This document shows positions 1 through 8,021 of a DNA stretch of 64,000 nucleotides, in pieces. The stretch covers positions 62,001 through 126,000 of the forward strand of contig NZ_VEWK01000010.1 in NCBI RefSeq assembly GCF_006376675.1, written 5' to 3'. Each line of letters begins with the position of its first letter. The stretch's first letter is position 1. The DNA is from Brucella pecoris. Its GTDB lineage: Bacteria > Pseudomonadota > Alphaproteobacteria > Rhizobiales > Rhizobiaceae. Both the position numbers and the translations under genes were made by a program. The notes under the pieces are model-generated. The model was not told where the DNA came from. It worked only from the letters and a program-made list of their open reading frames with translations, and ran no database searches.

Positions 1-140
1 ATCGACTCGATCGGCACGATATCAACCGGAAACGATTCCGAATCCTGCACGTCGAAAGCCTTCGGCGAGGAAAACGAAACCACTGCCAGCGCGACCGCAA
101 CGGCATGCAAGGCAACAGAAGATGTCAGGCCAGCCTTCAT
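1..140 (-). CDS. tolA: TolA, N-terminal fragment (cut by window edge)
   Basis: Reading down the minus strand from 140 gives MKAGLTSSVALHAVAVALAV followed by more hydrophobic residues and then an acidic stretch ending in VDIVPIES at the edge. This is the cytoplasmic tip plus single N-terminal membrane anchor typical of TolA/TonB-type energy transducers. The start lies 7 bases after the tolR stop, and the gene is third in a tolQ-tolR-tolA series, which is the main reason for the name. Only 46 residues are visible, so the helical domain and C-terminal domain cannot be checked. TolA would link the TolQR motor to Pal and TolB during outer membrane constriction. Confidence 0.82.
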   Translation of the reverse strand, partial: MKAGLTSSVALHAVAVALAVVSFSSPKAFDVQDSESFPVDIVPIES

Positions 141-147
141 GATGGCG

Positions 148-600
148 TCAGCTATCCTGCTCCTGGAGTGTCACAAGGCCGATATTCTTGAAACCGGCGG
201 CGGAAATGCGGGCCATGACTTTCATGACGGTGCCGTAATCGGCAGCCTTGTCACCACGCACGAAAATGCGCTCTTCATAGCCCGTCTTGGCGATGGCCTG
301 GAGTTTCGGCACCACTTCGTCGATCGGAACTTCGGTTTCCTGCAGGTAGATCTTGCCTTCGCTGTTAACCGAAATGGTGATCGGCTGCGTATCGGCATTC
401 ATGGCCTTTGCCTGCGTGTCAGGCAGATCAATCGGCACACCCACAGTCAGAAGCGGGGCGGAAACCATGAAGATAATAAGGAGAACGAGCATCACGTCGA
501 CGAACGGCGTTACGTTGATCTCGCTCATCAATGCGGGTTTACGACCGCGCCTGCGGCGCCCGCCCGACTGCATTCCCTGATTTCCTACCGACATGCCCAT
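148..600 (-). CDS. tolR: TolR, ExbD/TolR-family proton-channel protein
   Basis: The 150-residue product has a basic N-terminus, one membrane helix at about residues 33-52 and a periplasmic ExbD-type domain. The helix carries the conserved aspartate of the family (PFVDVMLVLL, Asp35), which together with TolQ forms the proton path. It lies 46 bases after tolQ and 7 bases before tolA, so the three are very likely one transcript. In the Tol-Pal system TolQR uses the proton gradient to drive TolA, which is needed for outer membrane stability and division. The assignment to TolR rather than ExbD rests on tolA following it and on ybgC and ruvB upstream. Confidence 0.93.
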   Translation of the reverse strand: MGMSVGNQGMQSGGRRRRGRKPALMSEINVTPFVDVMLVLLIIFMVSAPLLTVGVPIDLPDTQAKAMNADTQPITISVNSEGKIYLQETEVPIDEVVPKLQAIAKTGYEERIFVRGDKAADYGTVMKVMARISAAGFKNIGLVTLQEQDS

Positions 601-646
601 TGCAAGATTCCCGAAGGCTGAAATTACACTCGATGCTCGAAGCCGC

Positions 647-1357
647 TTAGTTGCGCGGCGTCAGCTTCTCATCAATTTGGCGCGACAGTATGGCGGAGAA
701 CTCGTCCGCAAAGCCTTCGAGCCGTCCACCGATCTTGCCCGCGTCCGACGACAGCTTGTTGTAGGCAATAACGGCAGGAATAGCGGCGAGAAGACCGATA
801 GCCGTTGCCAGAAGCGCTTCGGCGATACCCGGCGCCACAACGGCAAGACTGGTGTTCTTGGAAGCAGCGATTGCCTGGAACGAGGTCATGATACCGACAA
901 CCGTACCGAACAGCCCGATGAAGGGGGCAGCAGAACCGATGGTCGCCAGAAAGCCCAGACGTGAGTCAAGCTTTTCACTTTCACGCGCCAGCGCGACGTC
1001 CATGGCCTTGTCGATACGCATCTGGAGACCGATGGGCGAGCGAGCGCCCTTCTCGAATGACTTCTTCCACTCGCGCATCGCGGCCATGAATATGGATGCC
1101 ATGCCGGTGGTGCGGCGTTCCCCGAGATTGCGATAGAGTTCTTCAAGCGACTGGCCGGACCAGAACGTCTGCTCGAAGCGATCAATCGCGCGGCGCGCCC
1201 GTCCATAAGCAATCGTCTTGTCTACGATGATAGCCCAGGTCCAGATCGAGGCGAACATCAGGCCAAGCATAACCAGCTTGACGACCCAGTTCGCCTGCAT
1301 GAACAGGCCCCAGAGGGTAACATCGGCGGCGGGAGCCGCTAACGCAACATTTTCCAT
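647..1357 (-). CDS. tolQ: TolQ, MotA/TolQ/ExbB-family motor protein
   Basis: The 236-residue protein has a first membrane helix near residues 24-46 and two more around 140-165 and 180-205, separated by a cytoplasmic loop. The segment GSAAPFIGLFGTVVGIM is the hallmark of the MotA/TolQ/ExbB channel domain. Length is normal for TolQ. It is the first gene of the tolQRA series, and 387 bases without a gene lie upstream, so a promoter probably sits there. A short hairpin (arms 1382-1388 and 1397-1403) lies in the expected leader about 25 bases before the start codon. Confidence 0.93.
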   Translation of the reverse strand: MENVALAAPAADVTLWGLFMQANWVVKLVMLGLMFASIWTWAIIVDKTIAYGRARRAIDRFEQTFWSGQSLEELYRNLGERRTTGMASIFMAAMREWKKSFEKGARSPIGLQMRIDKAMDVALARESEKLDSRLGFLATIGSAAPFIGLFGTVVGIMTSFQAIAASKNTSLAVVAPGIAEALLATAIGLLAAIPAVIAYNKLSSDAGKIGGRLEGFADEFSAILSRQIDEKLTPRN

Positions 1358-1744
1358 CGATCTATCGTCCTCGAATCCAAACGCCCGGCCACATGACCGG
1401 GCGGTATCGCAAATCCGTTACTCAACGCCTGAAAACAGACGCTCCAAACCTGCGCAGCTTTTCACTTGAAGCCGTACCTGCCCGACGAGCGGTCGACACT
1501 TCGCACCGCAACCGCCATTTCCGGATTTCAACTTTAAATCCATCAGGCGCTTGTTACGGTTAATTTTGGTGAAAGGAAGGCGCTGCGCTGTCAGCCAACC
1601 TCTCAACCGATTCCGTCAGGGTGATTAATGGAATATTATGGTTAAAGATGCGTTAGCATTTGCCCAGATAGGCATATTTGCCAGTAGAGCGCGGAATTCG
1701 CATCGAACACGCCAGCGGAGATAGTCCGTGGAGCTGTCCTGAAC
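1358..1744. other. Intergenic region before tolQ
   Basis: These 387 bases lie between ybgC (ending at 1745) and tolQ (starting at 1357), both on the minus strand. The only clear structure is the inverted repeat CGCCCGG/CCGGGCG at 1382-1403 close to tolQ. The stretch around 1620-1690 is AT-rich and could hold the tolQ promoter, but no convincing -35/-10 pair stands out. Short open frames here have no recognisable protein character. Confidence 0.5.
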
Positions 1745-2215
1745 TCAATCCTTGCGACTATCGGTAAAGGCTTCCCGCCACTCATCGGGAATGCGGCGCG
1801 GATGACCTGCCTTGGTTATCATCACTGCTTCGACCCGCGCTTCCGAAAGCAGGCGTCCGTCACAGGTTATATTCTGCGCCATGATGACCCGTGCGCCCCG
1901 AATTTCGCTTACACGCGTTTCGACCAGAATGAGATCGTCCATCTTCGCGGGCGATTTGTAATCAATCTCCATGCGGCGAACGACCCAGACCATTTCCTCG
2001 CCAAGCGCGCCCTCGGCGAGCTCGATATGATGAACGTCCTGTAGACGCAAAAAGTCCGTGCGTCCGCGTTCGTAGAATTCGAGATAGCGACCGTGATAGA
2101 CGAAGCCGGAGAAATCCGTATCGGCATAGTAGATACGTGCATAGAGCAGATGCGCGCCGTCTTTCAGTTCGCCAGACATGGCAGCCCGCGCCAATTGTTC
2201 CTGTCGTTCCGTCAT
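1745..2215 (-). CDS. ybgC: YbgC-type acyl-CoA thioesterase (Tol-Pal-associated hotdog protein)
   Basis: The 156-residue protein is a single 4-hydroxybenzoyl-CoA-thioesterase-like hotdog domain. The segment YYADTDFSGFVYHGRYLEFY contains the catalytic Asp and the conserved Tyr-His pair of the YbgC family. Its start codon overlaps the ruvB stop by 4 bases (2212-2215), showing translational coupling to the ruv operon. Placement before tolQ is the usual gammaproteobacterial and alphaproteobacterial arrangement. Family members hydrolyse acyl-CoA or acyl-ACP thioesters and are linked to phospholipid metabolism; the exact substrate cannot be read here. Confidence 0.9.
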   Translation of the reverse strand: MTERQEQLARAAMSGELKDGAHLLYARIYYADTDFSGFVYHGRYLEFYERGRTDFLRLQDVHHIELAEGALGEEMVWVVRRMEIDYKSPAKMDDLILVETRVSEIRGARVIMAQNITCDGRLLSEARVEAVMITKAGHPRRIPDEWREAFTDSRKD

Positions 2216-3252
2216 TCGTCTTCCATGAAGAGGCCGTATTGCGACTGCTGGATGATTTCAGCAGGTGCAGCCAGCCCCATATGTTGCCAGGCAAGCGCAG
2301 TTAGAACCCGTCCGCGTGGTGTGCGCTGCAAAAAGCCCTGCTGGATCATATAGGGTTCGATAATGTCTTCAATTGCATCACGCGGCTCTGACAGACCGGC
2401 AGCGATGGTTTCGATCCCCACCGGCCCACCGCCGAAGTTGCGCGCGATTATATCGAGATAGCGCCGGTCGAGTTGATCCAGCCCGCGATTATCCACTTCC
2501 AGACGCGACAGCGCCTCATCGGCGATCTTCCGGTCTATGACGTCGGCACCGGCGACCAGCGCGAAATCACGCACGCGGCGCAACAACCGTCCGGCAATAC
2601 GCGGTGTGCCGCGTGAGCGACGTGCAACTTCCAACGCGCCATCTGGAGAAATGCCCATCTGCATGATGCGCGCACCACGCCGCACGATATATTCCAGTTC
2701 CTCGACCGTATAGAAGTTGAGCCGTACCGGAATGCCGAAGCGATCCCGCAACGGCGTGGTCAAGAGGCCCAGACGGGTTGTTGCCGCAACGAGTGTAAAC
2801 TTGGCGAGATCTATCTTCACCGAACGCGCGGCAGGCCCCTCTCCAATGATGAGATCGAGCTGGAAATCCTCCATGGCCGGATAAAGGATTTCTTCCACAG
2901 CCGGGCTCAGGCGATGAATTTCATCGATGAACAGGACATCGCGGTCTTCCAGATTGGTGAGGAGCGCCGCCAGATCGCCCGCCTTGGCAATGACCGGGCC
3001 GGATGTGGAGCGGAAATTGACGCCCAACTCCTTGGCCATGATCTGCGCCAGCGTTGTTTTGCCGAGACCCGGAGGGCCAACGAAAAGGACGTGGTCAAGC
3101 GCCTCGCCCCGCACTTTGGCGGCTTCGATGAAGACCTTGAGATTGGCGCGCGCCGCCGCCTGCCCCACGAAATCGTCGAGCATTTGCGGGCGCAGCGTAT
3201 TGTCTTCGTCCACGCGTCTATCTGCATCGATAAGAGGGTTGCGGTCGCTCAT
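2212..3252 (-). CDS. ruvB: RuvB, Holliday junction branch migration ATPase
   Basis: The 346-residue AAA+ ATPase shows the Walker A motif GPPGLGKTT, the Walker B segment LFIDEIHRL and the C-terminal winged-helix domain with TPRGRVLT. Length and order of motifs are typical. RuvB hexamers pump DNA through RuvA-bound Holliday junctions during recombinational repair. It follows ruvA by 40 bases and overlaps ybgC by 4, so it belongs to a ruvC-ruvA-ruvB-ybgC operon. Confidence 0.97.
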   Translation of the reverse strand: MSDRNPLIDADRRVDEDNTLRPQMLDDFVGQAAARANLKVFIEAAKVRGEALDHVLFVGPPGLGKTTLAQIMAKELGVNFRSTSGPVIAKAGDLAALLTNLEDRDVLFIDEIHRLSPAVEEILYPAMEDFQLDLIIGEGPAARSVKIDLAKFTLVAATTRLGLLTTPLRDRFGIPVRLNFYTVEELEYIVRRGARIMQMGISPDGALEVARRSRGTPRIAGRLLRRVRDFALVAGADVIDRKIADEALSRLEVDNRGLDQLDRRYLDIIARNFGGGPVGIETIAAGLSEPRDAIEDIIEPYMIQQGFLQRTPRGRVLTALAWQHMGLAAPAEIIQQSQYGLFMEDE

Positions 3253-3292
3253 GCCTCCCTCCTCGCATGAACATCCCGCCGAGACAAGGTAA

Positions 3293-3910
3293 TCACCGCG
3301 ACAATTCCTTCAGACCGAGACGGATCAGCTTGGCCGAATCAGCATCCTCGCCCGCTTCTTTCAGCGCTGCAGCAACGGCATTGGCAGCCTGATCGCGCGA
3401 ATAGCCAAGATTGGAAAGCGCCGACACCGCATCGGCAACGGGAGCCGGAGCCGCGCCCGCGCCAAGTTCCTGCTTGAGCCCGATCGTGCCGCTTGCCTCT
3501 CCGGCAAAGGCAGGCGCCTTGTTCTTGAGTTCAGTCACAATGCGCTCTGCCACCTTCTTGCCGACGCCCGGCGCGCGCGAAACCATGGCAATGTCGCGCA
3601 ACGCAATCGCATTGGCGAGTTCCGACGGCGACAGCGTACCCAGTACCGCCAGCGCTACCTTGGCGCCGACGCCCTGAACGTTCTGCAGCAGGCGGAACCA
3701 TTCGCGCTCGAGCTGATTGGCAAAACCATAAAGACGGATCATGTCTTCGCGGACATAGGTTTCGATGAACAAAATGGCCGCCTCGCCCGCGCCACCGAGA
3801 TTCCCCAGCGTGCGCGCCGAACAAAACGCAACATAGCCGACGCCATGCACATCGATGACGGCATGATCCTCGGCAATTTCATCGATCATGCCCTTAAGCT
3901 TGCCGATCAT
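3293..3910 (-). CDS. ruvA: RuvA, Holliday junction DNA-binding subunit
   Basis: The product of 205 residues begins MIGKLKGMIDEIAEDHAVID, the usual RuvA N-terminus. The reading frame is open for 25 more codons upstream, but those would run into ruvC and have no family counterpart, so the start at 3910 was chosen, 8 bases after the ruvC stop. Helix-hairpin-helix segments (VQGVGAKVALAVLG and APGVGKKVAERIV) and the C-terminal domain III that contacts RuvB are visible. Confidence 0.95.
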   Translation of the reverse strand: MIGKLKGMIDEIAEDHAVIDVHGVGYVAFCSARTLGNLGGAGEAAILFIETYVREDMIRLYGFANQLEREWFRLLQNVQGVGAKVALAVLGTLSPSELANAIALRDIAMVSRAPGVGKKVAERIVTELKNKAPAFAGEASGTIGLKQELGAGAAPAPVADAVSALSNLGYSRDQAANAVAAALKEAGEDADSAKLIRLGLKELSR

Positions 3911-3918
3911 TCTGATCC

Positions 3919-4440
3919 CTACCCTGCTAACAACGCCTGCATCCGGCGGGCGCTTACAATGCTTTGGCGATGATGGGCGTGGCAAATGGCGATGGCCAAC
4001 GCATCGGCTGCATCGCTCGTATCGAACGACGCGCGCGGCATCAGCACTTTCACCATCATATGGATCTGCTGCTTTTCACCATGCCCGACTCCGATCACAG
4101 CCTTCTTGACGGCATTCGGCGCATATTCTGCAACGGGTAGTCCGACCTGCGCCGGAGCCAGCAGTGCGATGCCGCGCGCCTGGCCAAGCTTGAGTGTCGC
4201 CGTTGCGTCCTTGTTGACGAAGGTGTGTTCGACCGCTGCCTCATGCGGCATATATTCGTGCAGGACTTTGGAAAGCCCTTCATGCAACTGACAGAGGCGC
4301 GATGCCAGATCCATCTCGGCATTCGAGGTCACGGTCCCCGAGCCGATAAAATGCAGCGAATTGCCCAGCGATTCGACAATGCCCCAGCCGGTACGGCGGA
4401 GCCCCGGATCAATACCAATGATGCGAATCGTTTCTTTCAT
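3919..4440 (-). CDS. ruvC: RuvC, crossover junction endodeoxyribonuclease
   Basis: The 173-residue protein carries the RNase H-fold catalytic acidic residues, beginning with the first Asp in IGIDPGLRRTGWG and continuing with the Glu in AAVEHTF and the Asp pair in DTSDAADALA. It resolves Holliday junctions handed on by RuvAB. It is the first gene of the ruvCAB-ybgC operon, with 91 bases to the neighbouring rcdA-like gene. In many alphaproteobacteria yebC precedes ruvC; here yebC lies 11 kb away at 15719. Confidence 0.96.
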   Translation of the reverse strand: MKETIRIIGIDPGLRRTGWGIVESLGNSLHFIGSGTVTSNAEMDLASRLCQLHEGLSKVLHEYMPHEAAVEHTFVNKDATATLKLGQARGIALLAPAQVGLPVAEYAPNAVKKAVIGVGHGEKQQIHMMVKVLMPRASFDTSDAADALAIAICHAHHRQSIVSARRMQALLAG

Positions 4441-4531
4441 AAGCGAACCCTATCCTCAGACGGATTCACTTGACAGCAGAAAAGTGAACAAAAGAGAAAC
4501 ATACGCCGCGAAGAGCGCATATGATCCGTTG

Positions 4532-5038
4532 TTATGAAGCGCCGAAAGCAGTCTTCAGCAATACGATCTGCTCAGAAACCGGATTGCCACGCGGAACGCC
4601 CTGCAGCGAAACAACTTCACCGTAAACTTCGCGGTCCATGCGGCGCACGCGTGCCTGAAGGCGCATGGAACGGTCAATGAGTTCCATGAATGCGGCGGGC
4701 AGCTCAGACCAGCCCTGGGCGACTTCACCCGCCGACGGCGTGTCGAGACGCACCTTGGCCTTTTCGGCAGAGACCTGCTGACGGGTCATTTCACCGCTGC
4801 GCGCCGCACGCTGCAGCAACAGCCAGGAAGCGATCTGCATGAGGCGCGTGGTCAACCGCATCGATTCGGCGGCATAGAGCGTCGCAGCCACGCGGGAAAG
4901 ATTGCGCGCGTCCTCACGGCCTTCGCCGTCGAGATAGCTTGCCGCTTCCTCGACCATATCCATGCCTTCGGCGTAGATCGGCTTGAACGAATCCGAGAAG
5001 ACCATGCGCTCCGCGAGGCTGATCATATTGCTCGGCAT
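4532..5038 (-). CDS. rcdA: RcdA-like protein (DUF1465 family), probable regulator of CtrA degradation
   Basis: The helical protein begins MPSNMISLAERMVFSDSFK and carries the DUF1465 core: an N-terminal helix with YAEGMDMVEEAASYLDGEGR, a middle helix rich in RLTTRLMQIASWLLLQRA, and a C-terminal part with RMDREVYG. In Caulobacter the family member RcdA delivers CtrA to the ClpXP protease at the cell pole. The frame is open up to 5173 with another ATG at 5077, so the start is uncertain; 5038 gives a normal 168-residue family length. A CtrA-type box lies upstream at 5255-5270. Function is inferred from the family only. Confidence 0.75.
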   Translation of the reverse strand: MPSNMISLAERMVFSDSFKPIYAEGMDMVEEAASYLDGEGREDARNLSRVAATLYAAESMRLTTRLMQIASWLLLQRAARSGEMTRQQVSAEKAKVRLDTPSAGEVAQGWSELPAAFMELIDRSMRLQARVRRMDREVYGEVVSLQGVPRGNPVSEQIVLLKTAFGAS

Positions 5039-5254
5039 CTGGCCCTGTTCGCTAATCACTGCTCTGCCACCTTGCATGACCGCCGGGATCGGCGGCCCAT
5101 TCCGTTGCCGTATTCGTCCAGTGGGATATGCCAGACGGATACGAATGAAACCATTGAACCGCTGTTCGACCATGGGGGAGGCTGAGACGGAACAGCTACG
5201 CTAAACAAGTCCACGATAAACTGCACCTTCATGCACCGTCGCGCAAGTTTATGT

Positions 5255-5270
5255 TTAACATTCGGTTAAC
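5255..5270. promoter_or_regulatory. CtrA-type binding site upstream of rcdA-like gene
   Basis: The sequence TTAACATTCGGTTAAC matches the full CtrA recognition pattern TTAA-N7-TTAA. It lies about 215 bases upstream of the chosen rcdA start and about 80 upstream of the longest possible start. Because the pattern is nearly symmetric it reads on both strands. Binding is an inference. Confidence 0.5.
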
Positions 5271-5305
5271 ATTTTCAGAGGCTTTTGATGAAAGCCTGCA
5301 ACAAA

Positions 5306-5403
5306 GCATGTCCCCCGAAAGGGGAAACCGGTTTTGGGGCAAGGACATGCGTGAAAAAGATTAAAGCGTGTCGTTTGAATGTGACAAAGCGCGACACGCT
5401 TTA
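5306..5403. repeat. Composite double-hairpin repeat
   Basis: Two palindromes sit in tandem. The first has arms GCATGTCC and GGACATGC around an inner stem made by CCCCGAAAGGGG and related bases (5306-5350). The second has arms TAAAGCGTGTCG and CGACACGCTTTA (5361-5403). A short A-rich spacer separates them. The same two-hairpin plan, with different sequence, recurs at 40688-40797 and 61556-61661. It is placed between the opgC terminator and the rcdA-like gene. Confidence 0.7.
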
Positions 5404-5479
5404 GAACAGATGGGCAGTCGTTCCGTTCCGCCCCCTGCATGCGAGATCAATATTTTCCCGGTGCGCAGCAAAAAGCGCA

Positions 5480-5506
5480 TAAAAAAAGAGCCGCAATGGC
5501 GGCTCT
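5480..5506 (-). terminator. Rho-independent terminator of opgC
   Basis: On the minus strand the 8-bp stem AGAGCCGC/GCGGCTCT with a 4-base loop is followed by seven T residues. It lies about 205 bases beyond the opgC stop codon. Confidence 0.85.
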
Positions 5507-5711
5507 CAGGAGTTTAACAGGGAGGCGTCAAACAGAGTGGCTAAACCACTCGGTAAGAATCCAGCCGAACTGGATGTAAACCATTTAACATTCTTAAGAT
5601 TAATGAATGGTTAATTTCCGCGCAGCGCTGTGGATAATCTCGCGCATTCCGGCGCTTTTCACCCAAAGAAAAGCCGCCTCGGAACTGTTCCGATAGGGCC
5701 GATCGTTAGTG

Positions 5712-6935
5712 TCAGTAGCGCTGCATAGCGGGCTTTGAGCTCGAGGCAACCTGCATCTTGACGGGTTCGGCAGCAGGAACGGCGGGCTTTGCCGAAGCGA
5801 CGGTCCCCTTCTTGCTCCAGCCGATGGTCGGCAGCCACTCAAGATAGTAGGCCAGCGCAAACTGCATAACGATGCCGGTTGCGATCAGTAGCGTGTCGTA
5901 AGGCAGGCCGCCCGGATTAACAAGCTTCATCACCTGGGCGACCATCGCCAGCAGCGTGCCGGCAATAAAGACCGGCAGCGAATGCTTGCCGAGAATGGCC
6001 AGTGGATTATCCGGCGCAGTCCGGGCAATGTTGTTCAGCGTCGGGACGACGGCAATGAGATAGGCAATCGCCAGCACGTGCAGCAGGCGCGGGCCTGACA
6101 GGAAGGTCTTGTCGAAGCCGGTGAGGACCATCGGCATGCCCATCGATGCATCGACGCCCCAGAGCGGAATGCGGACCCAAGCCAGTGCCAGCACCAGATA
6201 GCCGACGGCAAGACCGATGAGCAGCGGATGCTTCGGCAGCTCACCACCGCGGCGCACATGCATCACACCCGCGATTCCGATCGCAAACAGGAACTGCCAC
6301 GACAGCGGGTTGAGGAACCAGACGCCTTCGGTCGGATAGTTGATCGGCGCGACGTGATAGAGACCGGACAGGAACCAGACCGTGCCGGAAACGCCGAGCA
6401 TGAGCGGCAGGCTGATGCGCGCCAGCAGGAGCAGGATCGGCGTGAGAACCAACATCACGGCATACATCGACAGAATGTTGTTATAGCCGAGCTGGTGACC
6501 CATTGTGACGATGCCGAACAGCGCCTCGACCGGATGCTTGACCAGCGGAGCAATGTTGATCTGTGTCAGGAGTTCCGAGCGCTTCAGGAATATGGCGGCC
6601 GCAGCGAAAATAGCGATGGTCGCCATGGTCGTCATGATATGCGTCGTATAGAGCACGCCAGCGCGGCGCCACATCTTGAGCGACAGAAGCAGGCGGTTGC
6701 CGGGGGCGAACTTCGATCCATAGGCAAGCGCCACGGCCATGCCGGAAATCAGCACGAAAGCTTCAGCCGAATCGGAGAAGCCGAGATTCTTGTGCGTGAA
6801 ATGCTCGTAGATCGTGCCGGGCACATGGTTGATGAAGATCGTTAGCAGCGCGAGCGCACGGAACACGTCAATGCGTGTATCACGCATTTTCGTCGGTTGT
6901 GCGGGCATCGCTTCTCTAGCGGTCGCAATGTTCAT
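5712..6935 (-). CDS. opgC: OpgC-family membrane protein (periplasmic glucan succinyltransferase)
   Basis: The 407-residue protein starts with a short polar segment and then has about ten membrane helices across residues 25-370. The N-terminal block RDTRIDVFRALALLTIFINH is characteristic of the OpgC/acyltransferase-3-like family. The cytoplasmic tail after residue 375 is rich in Ala, Pro and Lys. OpgC proteins in Rhizobiales transfer succinyl groups onto osmoregulated periplasmic cyclic glucans, giving them negative charge. The gene stands alone and has its own terminator. Several ATGs lie near the start; the first (6935) is used, but one 48 bases in is possible. Confidence 0.85.
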   Translation of the reverse strand: MNIATAREAMPAQPTKMRDTRIDVFRALALLTIFINHVPGTIYEHFTHKNLGFSDSAEAFVLISGMAVALAYGSKFAPGNRLLLSLKMWRRAGVLYTTHIMTTMATIAIFAAAAIFLKRSELLTQINIAPLVKHPVEALFGIVTMGHQLGYNNILSMYAVMLVLTPILLLLARISLPLMLGVSGTVWFLSGLYHVAPINYPTEGVWFLNPLSWQFLFAIGIAGVMHVRRGGELPKHPLLIGLAVGYLVLALAWVRIPLWGVDASMGMPMVLTGFDKTFLSGPRLLHVLAIAYLIAVVPTLNNIARTAPDNPLAILGKHSLPVFIAGTLLAMVAQVMKLVNPGGLPYDTLLIATGIVMQFALAYYLEWLPTIGWSKKGTVASAKPAVPAAEPVKMQVASSSKPAMQRY

Positions 6936-7333
6936 TTACCAGCCTGCCTATCTTTGAAGGAAACACCTGCACTTGGGCCGAAACCCTGGATTGCGGGGCG
7001 TTCCAATCTTCTTCGTGTCATTCCAGATGGGTGTCCGGAACAGTTTCACACGTTTTTCCGGGGCGTTCAGTGCCCGTTATCGGTGTGAGTTATATACGCT
7101 TTAATCCCGGCAGAACCGGGTTGGTTCCGATCAACTTTCGTTCCAGTGGATAACATTATGCCAGCTCGGACAGATGTGAGCCTGAGAGTGTTTCGCCAAT
7201 GAATACTTGCCGAAGCCCGGTCGCCTCGCATAAATGCGGCAAAACAAATAGATAGAGCGCTGCTTCCGTTTCCGGTAAACACAATGCTTCTATCGCCCGA
7301 ATTCCATCACGTTTATCCCGTTAGGCTTGGCTC
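6936..7333. other. Intergenic region between divergent opgC and thiE-like genes
   Basis: About 400 bases separate the divergent starts. Promoters for both genes should be here, and AT-rich stretches at about 7085-7115 and 7225-7260 are candidates, but no clear paired promoter elements, operator or RNA structure was recognised. Confidence 0.4.
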
Positions 7334-7999
7334 ATGAACACGCCCGCTCACAAGACTGAAACCGAACGCTGCCGCATCGTGCTGGTTGCGCCTCCGCTTG
7401 CCGACGGCGCGGCTCTCGCAAAGCTTTTGACGGCTGCGCTCTCGGGCGGCGATGTTGCAAGTGTCATCCTCGACACCGGCGACCTCGACGAAGCCACCTT
7501 TCAGGCCACGGCCGAAAAGGCCGTCCCCATCATTCAGGAAAACGGCGCCGCCGCGCTTATCCTGAATGACACGCGCATTGCTGGACGGGTCGGGGCTGAC
7601 GGCATTCATATCGAAGGGAAGGTCGCCGATCTGGCTGAGGCAATTGAAAAACATACGCCAAAGATGATCGTCGGCACCGGAAACTTCCGCGACCGTCACG
7701 GCGCGATGGAAATCGGCGAATTGCAGCCCGACTACGTTTTCTTCGGCAAGATCGGCGCGGACAACAAGCCGGATGCCCATCCGCGAAACCTGTCGCTGGC
7801 CGAATGGTGGGCGCAGATGGTGGAAATCCCAAGCATCGCACAGGCCGGAGCCTCGCTGGAAAGCATCATTCCCGCAGCCGAAACCGGCGCGGATTTCGTC
7901 GCGCTCGGTCGCGCCGTCTTCGACGCCGAAGACCCTGCGAAGGCTGTTGCGGAAGCCAACCGGCTTCTCGATGAGAACGCGCCACGCTTTGAAAACTGA
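7334..7999 (+). CDS. Thiamine-phosphate synthase-like protein (ThiE/TenI fold), divergent
   Basis: The 221-residue protein follows the ThiE/TenI barrel pattern: GADGIHIEG replaces the usual GVHLGQ-type loop, LQPDYVFFGKIG matches the late strand, and IAQAGAS and GADFVALGRAVF match the phosphate-binding C-terminal loops. Canonical ThiE segments such as the N-terminal TDR motif and the GxGPxxPTxTK loop are not present, so the catalytic role is not certain. Rhizobiales genomes often carry such a second, divergent copy. It lies 22 bases before the Sel1-repeat gene and is probably cotranscribed with it. No TPP riboswitch is seen upstream. Confidence 0.7.
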   Translation: MNTPAHKTETERCRIVLVAPPLADGAALAKLLTAALSGGDVASVILDTGDLDEATFQATAEKAVPIIQENGAAALILNDTRIAGRVGADGIHIEGKVADLAEAIEKHTPKMIVGTGNFRDRHGAMEIGELQPDYVFFGKIGADNKPDAHPRNLSLAEWWAQMVEIPSIAQAGASLESIIPAAETGADFVALGRAVFDAEDPAKAVAEANRLLDENAPRFEN

Positions 8000-8021
8000 C
8001 CCCTTCATCAAGGTCTTGCTG

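Noticed and set aside
1418..1606. 62-codon frame before tolQ
   Set aside because: No ribosome site or recognisable pattern; it lies in the probable tolQ promoter region.
5600..5614. Second TTAA-N7-TTAA site as a separate control site
   Set aside because: It falls in AT-rich sequence between opgC and its terminator, where this pattern is likely by chance; mentioned only with the stronger site at 5255.
7067..7282. 71-codon open frame upstream of thiE-like gene
   Set aside because: No ribosome site, unusual composition, and it fills the promoter region of two divergent genes.
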